This document shows, piece after piece, positions 26,387 to 34,602 of a stretch of 64,000 nt of DNA; position 1 is the stretch's first letter, and each line of letters opens with the position of its first letter. A program made the position numbers and the translations under genes. Where the stretch lies: the NCBI GenBank assembly GCA_020637795.1, contig JACKJT010000002.1:186001-250000 (forward strand). Reading direction: 5' to 3'. The notes beneath the pieces are model-generated. The model did not search any database and was not told where the DNA came from. It saw only the letters and a list, made by a program, of their open reading frames with translations. Source of the stretch: Hoeflea sp. (GTDB lineage: Bacteria; Pseudomonadota; Alphaproteobacteria; Rhizobiales; Rhizobiaceae).

Positions 26387-26904
26387 TCCGGATCTCCGAA
26401 CACCACGGTGGCCGTGGCGATAGCCGCGATGCCCTCGCGGCGGCCGATGAAGCCGATCATCTCGTTGGTCGTCGCCTTGACCGAGCAGCGGTCGACGGAG
26501 ATGCCGAGAATGCGGGCAAGCGACTGGCGCATCTCGAGCCGGTGCGGTCCGATCTTCGGCGCTTCCGCGATCAGCGAGACATCGGCATTCATGATCACGC
26601 CGCCGGCCTTGCGCACGATTGCTGCCGCATGGGCAAGGAAGATCTCCGACGCCGCGCCGCGCCATTGCGGATCAGACGGCGGGAAATGGTCGCCGATGTC
26701 GCCGGCGGCACAGGTCGCCAGTAACGCGTCTGTCAGCGCATGCAGGCCGACATCCGCATCCGAATGCCCGTCAAGCCGCTGATCGTGCGGGATTTCCACG
26801 CCGCAGAGGGTGACGAGGCTGCCCGGCACCAGCCGGTGGACATCATAGCCGTTGCCGGTGCGCACATCGGGCAATCGATGCGGCGCGGGTGTCTGGTCGG
26901 CCAT
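26383..26904 (-). CDS. ispF: 2-C-methyl-D-erythritol 2,4-cyclodiphosphate synthase (stand-alone)
   Basis: Makes MEcPP in the non-mevalonate isoprenoid pathway. Over 173 residues: metal-binding GNGYDVHRL (Asp/His), DGHSDADVGLHALTDALL, GDIGDHFPPSDP and the CDP site KATTNEMIGFIGRREG. In most Rhizobiales this gene is a ~400-residue IspDF fusion; here the IspD half is absent, yet the short leader LPDVRTGNGYDVH looks like the fusion linker. ATG 26904 is chosen for the strong GGAGGAGA before it. An in-frame extension to 26997 contains no IspD motif. Divergent from dusB. Confidence 0.95.
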   Translation of the reverse strand: MADQTPAPHRLPDVRTGNGYDVHRLVPGSLVTLCGVEIPHDQRLDGHSDADVGLHALTDALLATCAAGDIGDHFPPSDPQWRGAASEIFLAHAAAIVRKAGGVIMNADVSLIAEAPKIGPHRLEMRQSLARILGISVDRCSVKATTNEMIGFIGRREGIAAIATATVVFGDPE

Positions 26905-26981
26905 GAGTGTCTCCTCCGGATGCGGGGCTTGCGGGTTGGCATGCTTGCTCAGGACGTGTTTAGGGCTTGCGTTAACCGGAA

Positions 26982-27014
26982 AAAAGATCTTTTGCATTTT
27001 TCTCGACTGTCGAG
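26982..27014. promoter_or_regulatory. Two palindromes between ispF and dusB
   Basis: AAAAGATCTTTT (26982-26993) is a perfect 12-bp palindrome and CTCGAC-T-GTCGAG (27002-27014) a perfect 13-bp one. They lie in the divergent promoter region of ispF and dusB. Binding factors are not known. Confidence 0.4.
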
Positions 27015-27083
27015 TGAATTCGCCTTGGCAACCCCGGCATATTTGTCTAAAAAAACGGCAACAGAGAAAGTTGCCCTAATCGC

Positions 27084-28097
27084 ATGCATAAATTTGACCC
27101 ACCACTAGAAGAACCGCTTCGGATCGGCCCGGTGACTGCGCGAACCCGGGTGTTTCTGGCGCCGTTGTCAGGCATTTCCGACCTGCCGTTCCGGCAATTG
27201 GCCTGGCGGCACGGCGCGGGGCTGGTCTTCACCGAGATGGTGGCAAGCCGCGAACTGGTGATCGATCACCCCGAATCGCACGCGCGGCTGCGTGGCGACG
27301 GCATCGATCCGCATGTGGTCCAGCTAGCCGGCCGAGAGGCTCGCTGGATGGGCGAGGCGGCGCGCATCGCCGAGGATGCCGGCGCCGCCATGATCGACAT
27401 CAACATGGGCTGCCCCGCCAAGAAGGTGACCGGCGGCTATTCCGGTTCCGCGCTGATGCGCGATCCCGACCACGCGCTCTCTCTCATCGAGGCGACCGTC
27501 AAGGCGGTCTCTGTGCCGGTGACGCTGAAGATGCGGCTGGGCTGGGACCATGACAGTCTCAACGCGCCCGAGATTGCAGCGCGTGCCGAAGCCGCGGGCG
27601 TGCAGATGATCACCATTCACGGCCGCACCCGCATGCAGTTCTACAAGGGGACGGCGGACTGGGATGCCATCTCCCGCGTTCGCGATGCAGTCACGGTCCC
27701 CCTGATCGCCAATGGCGACGTCGCTTCGCGCGCCGATATCGCCGACTGCCTGCGCCGCTCGGGTGCGGATGCGGTGATGATCGGGCGCGCGGCGCAAGGT
27801 CAGCCCTGGATTTGCGGCGAGCTGGCCGGGTCGGCCGATATCCCGCCCGACAGGGCGGCGCGCACTGCCGTGGCGCTTGAGCACTACCGGATGATGATCG
27901 CCCATTATGGCGACGATGTCGGCGTGCGCCACGCGCGCAAGCATATCGGCTGGTACCTGGAAACCCTGGCGCCCGAGACGCCCGCGGCGCTGAAGGTCAG
28001 GCTGATGACCTCGACAAACGCCGATGAAGTCGCGGCGCTGTTCGCCGATGCGCTCGAAGCCGCCGTTTCGCCTTCGATCATGGAGAGTGCCGCGTGA
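27084..28097 (+). CDS. dusB: tRNA-dihydrouridine synthase DusB
   Basis: FMN enzyme that reduces uridines in tRNA. The 337 residues show the FMN-binding start LAPLSGISDLPFRQLAWRHG, catalytic Cys in NMGCPAKKVTGG, TIHGRTRMQFYKGTADW, the phosphate site IANGDV and DAVMIGRAAQGQPW. It opens the dusB-ntrB-ntrC transcription unit as in enteric and alphaproteobacterial genomes and overlaps ntrB by 4 bp. Confidence 0.96.
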   Translation: MHKFDPPLEEPLRIGPVTARTRVFLAPLSGISDLPFRQLAWRHGAGLVFTEMVASRELVIDHPESHARLRGDGIDPHVVQLAGREARWMGEAARIAEDAGAAMIDINMGCPAKKVTGGYSGSALMRDPDHALSLIEATVKAVSVPVTLKMRLGWDHDSLNAPEIAARAEAAGVQMITIHGRTRMQFYKGTADWDAISRVRDAVTVPLIANGDVASRADIADCLRRSGADAVMIGRAAQGQPWICGELAGSADIPPDRAARTAVALEHYRMMIAHYGDDVGVRHARKHIGWYLETLAPETPAALKVRLMTSTNADEVAALFADALEAAVSPSIMESAA

Positions 28098-29257
28098 GTG
28101 ACAAGCTTGCCGATCAGGTTGCAGCCATCGATGCCGACACCGCCAGCATGGTGCTCAACGCCATCCAGCATCCGGTGATCATGGTCGACGGCGACAGTGT
28201 CGTCTGTTTCGCCAATTGGGAAGCCGAATCCTTCTTCGCGGCCAGCGCCGCCCATCTCGGCCGTCACAAGCTCGACGCCTTCATTCCCTTCGGCAGCCCG
28301 CTGCTCGAACTTATCGAGCAGGTGCGCGAGCGCCGCGCCGCGGTCAACGAATACCGGGTCGATCTCAGTTCGCCGCGGCTTGGCAGCGACAAGCTCGTCG
28401 ATCTCTACGTCGCCCCGGTGGCGGGGCTGCCCGACAATGTCGTGGTGGTGTTCCAGGAACGCTCGATGGCCGACAAGATCGACCGCCAGCTGACCCATCG
28501 CGCCGCCGCCCGTTCGGTCACCGGACTGGCGTCGATGCTGGCGCATGAAATCAAGAACCCGCTGTCGGGCATTCGCGGCGCGGCACAGCTTCTGGAAATG
28601 TCGGTCGGTGACGAGGACCGCGCCCTTGCGCGGCTGATCCGCGACGAGACCGACCGCATCGTCTCGCTGGTCGACCGCATGGAAATCTTCTCCGACGAGC
28701 GGCCGGTCGACCGGGTGCCGGTCAACATCCATTCGGTGCTCGACCACGTCAAGGCCGTCGCCAAGGCGGGCTTTGCCCGCAAGATCAAGTTTGTCGAGCT
28801 TTACGACCCGTCGCTGCCATCGGTCTATGCCAATCGTGACCAGCTGGTCCAGGTCTTCCTCAACCTGGTCAAGAACGCAGCCGAGTCGATCGGCGACGAC
28901 CCGGACGGCGAAATCGTCCTGACCACCGCCTACCGTCCCGGCATCCGGCTGTCGGTCGCCGGAACCCGCGAGAAGGTGTCGCTGCCGCTCGAATTCTGCG
29001 TGCAGGACAACGGCCCCGGCGTACCCGCCGACCTGGTCTCGCACCTGTTCGATCCGTTCATCACCACCAAGACCAACGGATCCGGCCTCGGCCTCGCGCT
29101 GGTCGCGAAGATCGTCGGCGGCCATGGCGGCATCGTCGAGTGCGACAGCCAGAGCCGCAAGACCACCTTCCGCATTCTGATGCCGGTTTCGCCCGACGGC
29201 CGGCCAATAAGGCCGATTGCCTCTCCCAAGGGCAGGGCTGCTGGACAAAAGGACTGA
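28094..29257 (+). CDS. ntrB: Nitrogen sensor histidine kinase/phosphatase NtrB
   Basis: Phosphorylates or dephosphorylates NtrC according to PII signalling. 387 residues: N-terminal PAS domain (about 20-125), HisKA with His151 in MLAHEIKNPLSGI, N-box FLNLVKNAAESI, and G-boxes DNGPGVPADLVSHLFDPF and GSGLGLALVAKIV. No membrane segment, so cytosolic as expected. The GTG start overlaps the dusB stop. Confidence 0.96.
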   Translation: MSDKLADQVAAIDADTASMVLNAIQHPVIMVDGDSVVCFANWEAESFFAASAAHLGRHKLDAFIPFGSPLLELIEQVRERRAAVNEYRVDLSSPRLGSDKLVDLYVAPVAGLPDNVVVVFQERSMADKIDRQLTHRAAARSVTGLASMLAHEIKNPLSGIRGAAQLLEMSVGDEDRALARLIRDETDRIVSLVDRMEIFSDERPVDRVPVNIHSVLDHVKAVAKAGFARKIKFVELYDPSLPSVYANRDQLVQVFLNLVKNAAESIGDDPDGEIVLTTAYRPGIRLSVAGTREKVSLPLEFCVQDNGPGVPADLVSHLFDPFITTKTNGSGLGLALVAKIVGGHGGIVECDSQSRKTTFRILMPVSPDGRPIRPIASPKGRAAGQKD

Positions 29258-29261
29258 ACCG

Positions 29262-30713
29262 ATGGGCAAAGCCACCATACTTGTTGCCGACGATGACGCG
29301 GCGATCCGCACGGTCCTCAACCAGGCCCTGACCCGGGCCGGCTACGATGTGCGCATCACCTCCAATGCGGCGACGCTCTGGCGCTGGGTTTCGGCCGGCG
29401 ACGGCGATCTCGTCATCACCGACGTGGTGATGCCCGACGAGAACGCATTCGACATGCTGCCCCGCATCCGCCGCGCCCGGCCGGACCTTCCGGTGCTGGT
29501 GATGAGCGCCCAGAACACCTTCATGACCGCAATCAAGGCGTCTGAAGGCGGCGCCTATGATTACCTCCCGAAGCCGTTCGACCTGACCGAGATGATCGGC
29601 ACAATCGGCCGCGCGCTGTCCGAGCCGCGCAAGCTTTCGGCCCAGCCCGAGGAAACCACCGAGGGCATGCCGCTGGTCGGCCGTTCGGCTGCCATGCAGG
29701 AAATCTACCGGGTCCTGGCCCGGCTGATGCAGACCGATCTGACGCTGATGATCACCGGCGAATCCGGCACCGGCAAGGAACTGGTGGCGCGCGCGCTGCA
29801 CGATTACGGCAAGCGCCGCAACGGCCCGTTCGTCGCCATCAACATGGCCGCGATCCCGCGCGACCTGATCGAATCCGAACTGTTCGGACACGAAAAGGGC
29901 GCCTTTACCGGCGCCCAGAACAAGTCCACCGGCCGTTTCGAGCAGGCCGAGGGCGGAACCCTGTTCCTCGACGAGATCGGCGACATGCCGATGGATGCGC
30001 AGACCCGGCTGCTGCGCGTGCTGCAGCAGGGCGAGTACACCACTGTCGGCGGCCGCACCCCGATCAAGACCGATGTCCGCATCGTTGCCGCCACCAACAA
30101 GGATTTGAAGATCCTGATCAACCAGGGCCTGTTTCGCGAGGATCTCTATTACCGGCTCAATGTCGTGCCGCTGCGGCTCCCCGCTCTGAGGGACCGGGCC
30201 GAGGACGTGCCGGACCTGGTTCGTCACTTCGTCCGCCAGGCGGTGGGCGAGGGGTTGGACGCCAAGCGCTTCGACGGCGAGGCGCTCGATCTCCTGAAGG
30301 CCTACCCGTGGCCGGGCAATGTGCGCGAGCTGGAAAATGTCGTCCGCCGGGTGATGGCGCTCTATCCGCAGGATGTCATCACCCGCGAGATCATCGACAA
30401 TGAACTGAGGATCGAATCGCCCGAGCCGGCCTCGCCGCAGGGCTCGACCTCGATGGGCCCGGCGACCATTGCCCAGTCCGTGGAAGAAAACATGCGCCGC
30501 TACTTCGCTGGCTTTGGCGAGGATCTGCCGCCTTCCGGCCTTTACCAGCGCGTGCTGGAGGAGGTCGAATATCCGCTGATTCTCGCGGCGCTGACCGCCA
30601 CCCGCGGCAATCAGATCAAGGCCGCCGATCTGCTCGGCCTCAACCGCAACACCCTGCGCAAGAAGATCCGTGAACTGGGCGTGACCGTCTACCGCTCGCC
30701 GCGTCCGGTCTGA
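29262..30713 (+). CDS. ntrC: Nitrogen regulation response regulator NtrC
   Basis: Enhancer-binding activator of sigma-54 promoters. 483 residues: receiver domain with phospho-acceptor Asp54 (VITDVVMPDE), AAA+ domain with Walker A GESGTGKELVARA, the sigma-54 contact loop GAFTGA, Walker B LFLDEIGDMP, and a Fis-type HTH (AADLLGLNRNTLRKKIREL). ATG 29262 is used because AAAGGA precedes it and the receiver domain begins directly. Lies 4 bp after ntrB. Confidence 0.97.
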   Translation: MGKATILVADDDAAIRTVLNQALTRAGYDVRITSNAATLWRWVSAGDGDLVITDVVMPDENAFDMLPRIRRARPDLPVLVMSAQNTFMTAIKASEGGAYDYLPKPFDLTEMIGTIGRALSEPRKLSAQPEETTEGMPLVGRSAAMQEIYRVLARLMQTDLTLMITGESGTGKELVARALHDYGKRRNGPFVAINMAAIPRDLIESELFGHEKGAFTGAQNKSTGRFEQAEGGTLFLDEIGDMPMDAQTRLLRVLQQGEYTTVGGRTPIKTDVRIVAATNKDLKILINQGLFREDLYYRLNVVPLRLPALRDRAEDVPDLVRHFVRQAVGEGLDAKRFDGEALDLLKAYPWPGNVRELENVVRRVMALYPQDVITREIIDNELRIESPEPASPQGSTSMGPATIAQSVEENMRRYFAGFGEDLPPSGLYQRVLEEVEYPLILAALTATRGNQIKAADLLGLNRNTLRKKIRELGVTVYRSPRPV

Positions 30714-30745
30714 CCCCGGCGCGGCTCCGGTCTGGTATAGCCGTC

Positions 30746-30761
30746 CGGCACAGGCACTGCT
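30746..30761 (+). promoter_or_regulatory. Possible sigma-54 (-24/-12) promoter before ntrY
   Basis: CGGCACAGGCACTGCT has GG and GC spaced by 10 bases, close to the TGGCACG-N4-TTGCW consensus (three mismatches). An alternative housekeeping -35 TTGACA overlaps its end (30761-30766). Both would serve ntrY. Neither is proven. Confidence 0.35.
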
Positions 30762-30854
30762 TGACAGGGCCCATCCGAAAGTTGCATTTTCGCCACATTC
30801 TGTTGCTTGTTCGCAACGGTACGGTCCGAACGCAACTGGAGTGGCAGACAGGAA

Positions 30855-33194
30855 ATGGCAATCGACACGGCGTCCGGACCGACCCATGCCGGCCTGACAG
30901 AAACCAGCCGAAATTTCAGCCCGCGCGAGCTCGATTCCATGGAGCCCGGGGAGATGACGGTCAATGGTCAGTCCGCCGGCCGCCGCAACCTGTTTACACT
31001 GCCCGGCATTGCGCTTGTCGTCTCGGCATTCCTCAGCGCCCTGGTCTCGTTTGCGATCCTTCTCGGGCTGACGCCCATCGAGCCGGTCGACCAGGTCGTG
31101 CTGGGAGCGGTGGTGATCAACCTGATCTTCGTCATCGGGCTGGTGACGCTGGTGTTTCTCGAAATCCGCACGCTGCTCAAGGCCCGGCGGCGCGGCAAGG
31201 CGGCGGCAAAACTCCATATCCGCATCGTCGGGTTGTTTTCGATCGTGGCGATCCTGCCGGCGATCCTGGTGGCCATCGTCGCCTCGGTCACGCTCGATGT
31301 CGGGCTGGACCGCTGGTTCTCGATCAGGACCAAGTCGATCGTCAATTCGTCCTTGTCGGTCGCTCAGGCCTACGTTCTTGAAAACGCGCGGTTTCTTCAA
31401 GGACAGACGGTGTCGATGGCCAATGATCTGGACAACGCCCGTTCGCTCTATTCGCTCGACCGGGTCGGCTTTACCCAGTTCATGACCCGCCAGGCGACTG
31501 GCCGCGGACTGCTGGGCGCCTTTCTGATCCGCGAGGATGGCAGCGTCATCGTCCAGGCCGATATCGAGACCGAGCGGCCGTTGCCGGCGGTGCCGGATCA
31601 GGCGCTCAAGGATGCGGTCAAGGGGCAGCCGACGCTGATTCCGCCCGGTGTGACCAACCTGGTTGGCGCGCTGATACCGCTGCAGCAGATCAGCGGTGCG
31701 CTGCTCTACACCGTGCGCGTGGTCGATCCCGAAGTCATGCGCTCGATGCGGCTGATGGAGGAGGCGACCCAGGAATACCAGACGCTGGAGGAGGGCCGCA
31801 CGTCGCTGCAACTGGCCTTCGGCATTCTCTATCTCGGCTTTGCGCTGATCGTGCTGCTGTCGGCGATCTGGACCGCGATCGCGGTGGCCGACCGCCTGGT
31901 TCGGCCGATCCGGGTGCTGATCGGCGCGTCCGACGATGTTGCCAGCGGCAATCTCGATGTTGTGGTGCCGGTGCACGCCTCCGACGGCGATGTCGGTTCG
32001 CTGGCGCAGACCTTCAACAACATGATCGTGCAGATCCGCACCCAGCGTGACGAGATCCTGTCGGCGAAGGACCAGATCGACGACCGGCGGCGCTTCACCG
32101 AAGCCGTGTTGTCCGGGGTGTCCGCCGGCGTCGTCGGTGTCGATCACAACGGCGAGGTCACCATCGCCAACCGCTCGGCCTGCGAGATCCTGGGCGGCGG
32201 CGAAGCCGAAGTCATCGGCCATCACTTCACCCGGTTGGCGCCGGAGTTCGAGACGGTCATGGCGGAAGCCTCCATGCGGCCGCGTGCAGCTGCCATGGCG
32301 CAGGTCACGCTCTATCGGGGCGGCAAGGAGCGCACGCTCAATGTCAAGGTGACCCGCGAGGAAAGCCATGACGGGCTGGAATCCTTCGTTGTCACGCTCG
32401 ATGACATCACCGATCTGCTGATTGCCCAGCGCTCCACCGCCTGGGCCGATGTGGCCCGGCGCATCGCCCATGAGATCAAGAATCCGCTGACGCCGATCCA
32501 GCTCTCCGCCGAACGCATCCGCCGCCGCTATGGCAAGCAGATCCCCGAGGACGACCGCGCCGTCTTCGACCAGTGCACCAACACCATCGTCCGCCAGGTC
32601 GAGGATATCGGCCGCATGGTCGACGAGTTCTCGTCCTTTGCCCGCATGCCCAAACCGTCGAAGATTCGGACCGATCTGCGCGACATCATCAAGGACGCGG
32701 CGTTCCTGCGCGAGGTCAGCCGTTCCGATATCGAGTTCAGGAACGAGTTGCCGGACTTTCCCCTGGAAGGGGAGTTCGACCCGCGGATGGTCGGCCAGGC
32801 CTTCGGCAACCTGATCAAGAACGCCACCGAGGCGATCGATGCCGTCCCCTCCGACCAGGAGCGCTCGGGCAAGCTCATTGTCCTGCGCGCGCACCGCTCC
32901 GCCGACGAGCGGGACTACATCGTCGACATCATCGACAACGGCCGCGGCCTGCCCGGCGAGAACCGGCACCGGCTGCTCGAACCCTACATGACCATGCGCG
33001 AGAAGGGTACCGGCCTCGGCCTCGCCATCGTCAAGAAGATCATCGACGATCACGGCGGCACGATCCAGTTGCGCGACGCACCCGCCGACGTCGACGAGGG
33101 CAGGGGCGCAATGATTACGGTCCGCCTGCCGGTGGAAGCGCGGACCAGCACAGAACAAGAAGAAAACGAAAGGGAACCGGCAGATGGCGTCTGA
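30855..33194 (+). CDS. ntrY: Sensor histidine kinase NtrY
   Basis: Membrane kinase of the NtrYX pair, linked to nitrogen and redox control. 779 residues: membrane helices in the first ~130 residues (LFTLPGIALVVSAFLSALV, VVLGAVVINLIFVIGLVTL, LFSIVAILPAILVAIVASV), a periplasmic stretch, another helix near ILYLGFALIVLLSAIWTAI, HAMP, PAS, HisKA with His539 (RRIAHEIKNPLTPIQLS) and HATPase ending GTGLGLAIVKKI. ATG 30855 is provisional; a downstream ATG at 30954 with GGGGAG before it is possible. Overlaps ntrX by 11 bp. Confidence 0.95.
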   Translation: MAIDTASGPTHAGLTETSRNFSPRELDSMEPGEMTVNGQSAGRRNLFTLPGIALVVSAFLSALVSFAILLGLTPIEPVDQVVLGAVVINLIFVIGLVTLVFLEIRTLLKARRRGKAAAKLHIRIVGLFSIVAILPAILVAIVASVTLDVGLDRWFSIRTKSIVNSSLSVAQAYVLENARFLQGQTVSMANDLDNARSLYSLDRVGFTQFMTRQATGRGLLGAFLIREDGSVIVQADIETERPLPAVPDQALKDAVKGQPTLIPPGVTNLVGALIPLQQISGALLYTVRVVDPEVMRSMRLMEEATQEYQTLEEGRTSLQLAFGILYLGFALIVLLSAIWTAIAVADRLVRPIRVLIGASDDVASGNLDVVVPVHASDGDVGSLAQTFNNMIVQIRTQRDEILSAKDQIDDRRRFTEAVLSGVSAGVVGVDHNGEVTIANRSACEILGGGEAEVIGHHFTRLAPEFETVMAEASMRPRAAAMAQVTLYRGGKERTLNVKVTREESHDGLESFVVTLDDITDLLIAQRSTAWADVARRIAHEIKNPLTPIQLSAERIRRRYGKQIPEDDRAVFDQCTNTIVRQVEDIGRMVDEFSSFARMPKPSKIRTDLRDIIKDAAFLREVSRSDIEFRNELPDFPLEGEFDPRMVGQAFGNLIKNATEAIDAVPSDQERSGKLIVLRAHRSADERDYIVDIIDNGRGLPGENRHRLLEPYMTMREKGTGLGLAIVKKIIDDHGGTIQLRDAPADVDEGRGAMITVRLPVEARTSTEQEENEREPADGV

Positions 33195-34548
33195 CATTCT
33201 GGTCGTTGATGACGAAGCCGACATACGCGAAATCGTGTCGGGCATTCTCGATGACGAGGGGCATGAAACCCGCACGGCCGCAGACAGCGATTCGGCACTG
33301 GCGGCGATTTCCGACCGCGTGCCCCGCCTGATATTCCTCGATATCTGGCTGCAGGGCAGCCGGCTCGACGGCTTGGCGCTGCTCGACGAGATCAAGGCGC
33401 GCTATCCTGACCTGCCGGTGGTGATGATCTCCGGCCACGGCAACATCGAGACCGCTGTCTCGGCAATCCAGCGCGGCGCCTATGATTTCATCGAGAAGCC
33501 TTTCAAGGCCGACCGCCTGCTGCTGGTTGCCGAACGGGCGCTCGAGACATCCAATCTCAAGCGCGAGGTCACCGAACTCAAGAAACGCTCCGGCGATCCG
33601 GTCGAACTGATCGGGACATCGGTCGCCGTCTCCCAGCTCAAGCAGTCGATCGACAAGATCGCCCCCACCAACAGCCGGGTGATGATCCTCGGACCCTCCG
33701 GGTCCGGCAAGGAACTGGTGGCGCGGCTGATCCACCGCAAGTCGACGCGCGCCGGCGGTCCGTTCGTGGTGCTCAATGCCGCCGCGATCACGCCCGAGCG
33801 CATGGAAGTGGCGCTGTTCGGCACCGAGAGTGCTGCCAGCCACGAACGCAAGGTCGGGGCGCTGGAGGAAGCCCATGGCGGCATTCTCTATCTCGACGAG
33901 GTGGCCGACATGCCGCGCGGCACCCAGAGCAAGATCCTGCGTGTGCTGGTCGATCAGCAGTTCGAACGCGTCGGCGGCACCAAGCGGGTCAAGGTGGATG
34001 TGCGCATCCTGTCCTCGACCGCCCGCAACCTCGAGGAGCTTATTGCCGCAGGCGAGTTCCGCGAGGACCTCTATCACCGTCTCGCCGTGGTGCCGGTGCG
34101 CGTGCCGTCGCTCAGCGAACGGCGCGAGGACATCCCCTTTCTGGTTGACACCTTCATGCGCCAGATTTCCGAGCAGGCGGGCATCCGCAACCGGCGGATC
34201 GGCGATGATGCGCTGGCGGTGATCCAGGCCCATACCTGGCCCGGCAATATCCGGCAGTTGCGCAACTACATGGAACGGCTGATGATTCTGGCCCGTTCCG
34301 ATGGCCCGGACACGGTCATCAGCGCCGACATGCTGCCCGACGACGTGTCCGACATGCTGCCCAAGACTTCGGCTGCGGGATCGAACCACATCATGACGCT
34401 TCCCTTGCGGGAGGCGCGCGAGCTGTTCGAGCGGGACTATCTGATCGCCCAGATCAACCGGTTCGGCGGCAACATTTCCCGGACCGCCGAATTTGTGGGG
34501 ATGGAACGGTCCGCCCTGCATCGCAAATTGAAATCGCTTGGCGTATAA
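33184..34548 (+). CDS. ntrX: Response regulator NtrX
   Basis: Partner of NtrY. 454 residues: receiver with Asp53 (LIFLDIWLQ), AAA+ domain with Walker A GPSGSGKELVARL and Walker B LYLDEVADMP, and C-terminal Fis-type HTH (ISRTAEFVGMERSALHRKLK). The GAFTGA loop that contacts sigma-54 is absent: the matching stretch reads ALFGTESAASHERKVGALEEAHGG split over that site. So it probably does not act as a classical sigma-54 activator. Overlaps ntrY by 11 bp. Confidence 0.96.
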   Translation: MASDILVVDDEADIREIVSGILDDEGHETRTAADSDSALAAISDRVPRLIFLDIWLQGSRLDGLALLDEIKARYPDLPVVMISGHGNIETAVSAIQRGAYDFIEKPFKADRLLLVAERALETSNLKREVTELKKRSGDPVELIGTSVAVSQLKQSIDKIAPTNSRVMILGPSGSGKELVARLIHRKSTRAGGPFVVLNAAAITPERMEVALFGTESAASHERKVGALEEAHGGILYLDEVADMPRGTQSKILRVLVDQQFERVGGTKRVKVDVRILSSTARNLEELIAAGEFREDLYHRLAVVPVRVPSLSERREDIPFLVDTFMRQISEQAGIRNRRIGDDALAVIQAHTWPGNIRQLRNYMERLMILARSDGPDTVISADMLPDDVSDMLPKTSAAGSNHIMTLPLREARELFERDYLIAQINRFGGNISRTAEFVGMERSALHRKLKSLGV

Positions 34549-34602
34549 GCGGCGCGAGGCGGCTCACACCGCATCATGTCAATGACGCAATAGGGGTCGG
34601 CA

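Noticed and set aside
27029..27045. TTGGCA...GGCAT before dusB as a sigma-54 promoter
   Set aside because: The spacing between GG and GC is 8, not 10 bases.
29061..33395. Minus-strand open frame of 1444 codons opposite ntrB-ntrC-ntrY
   Set aside because: It is the antisense shadow of GC-rich coding sequence; its translation is Arg/Asp/Gly-rich with no domain, while the plus strand carries complete ntr genes.
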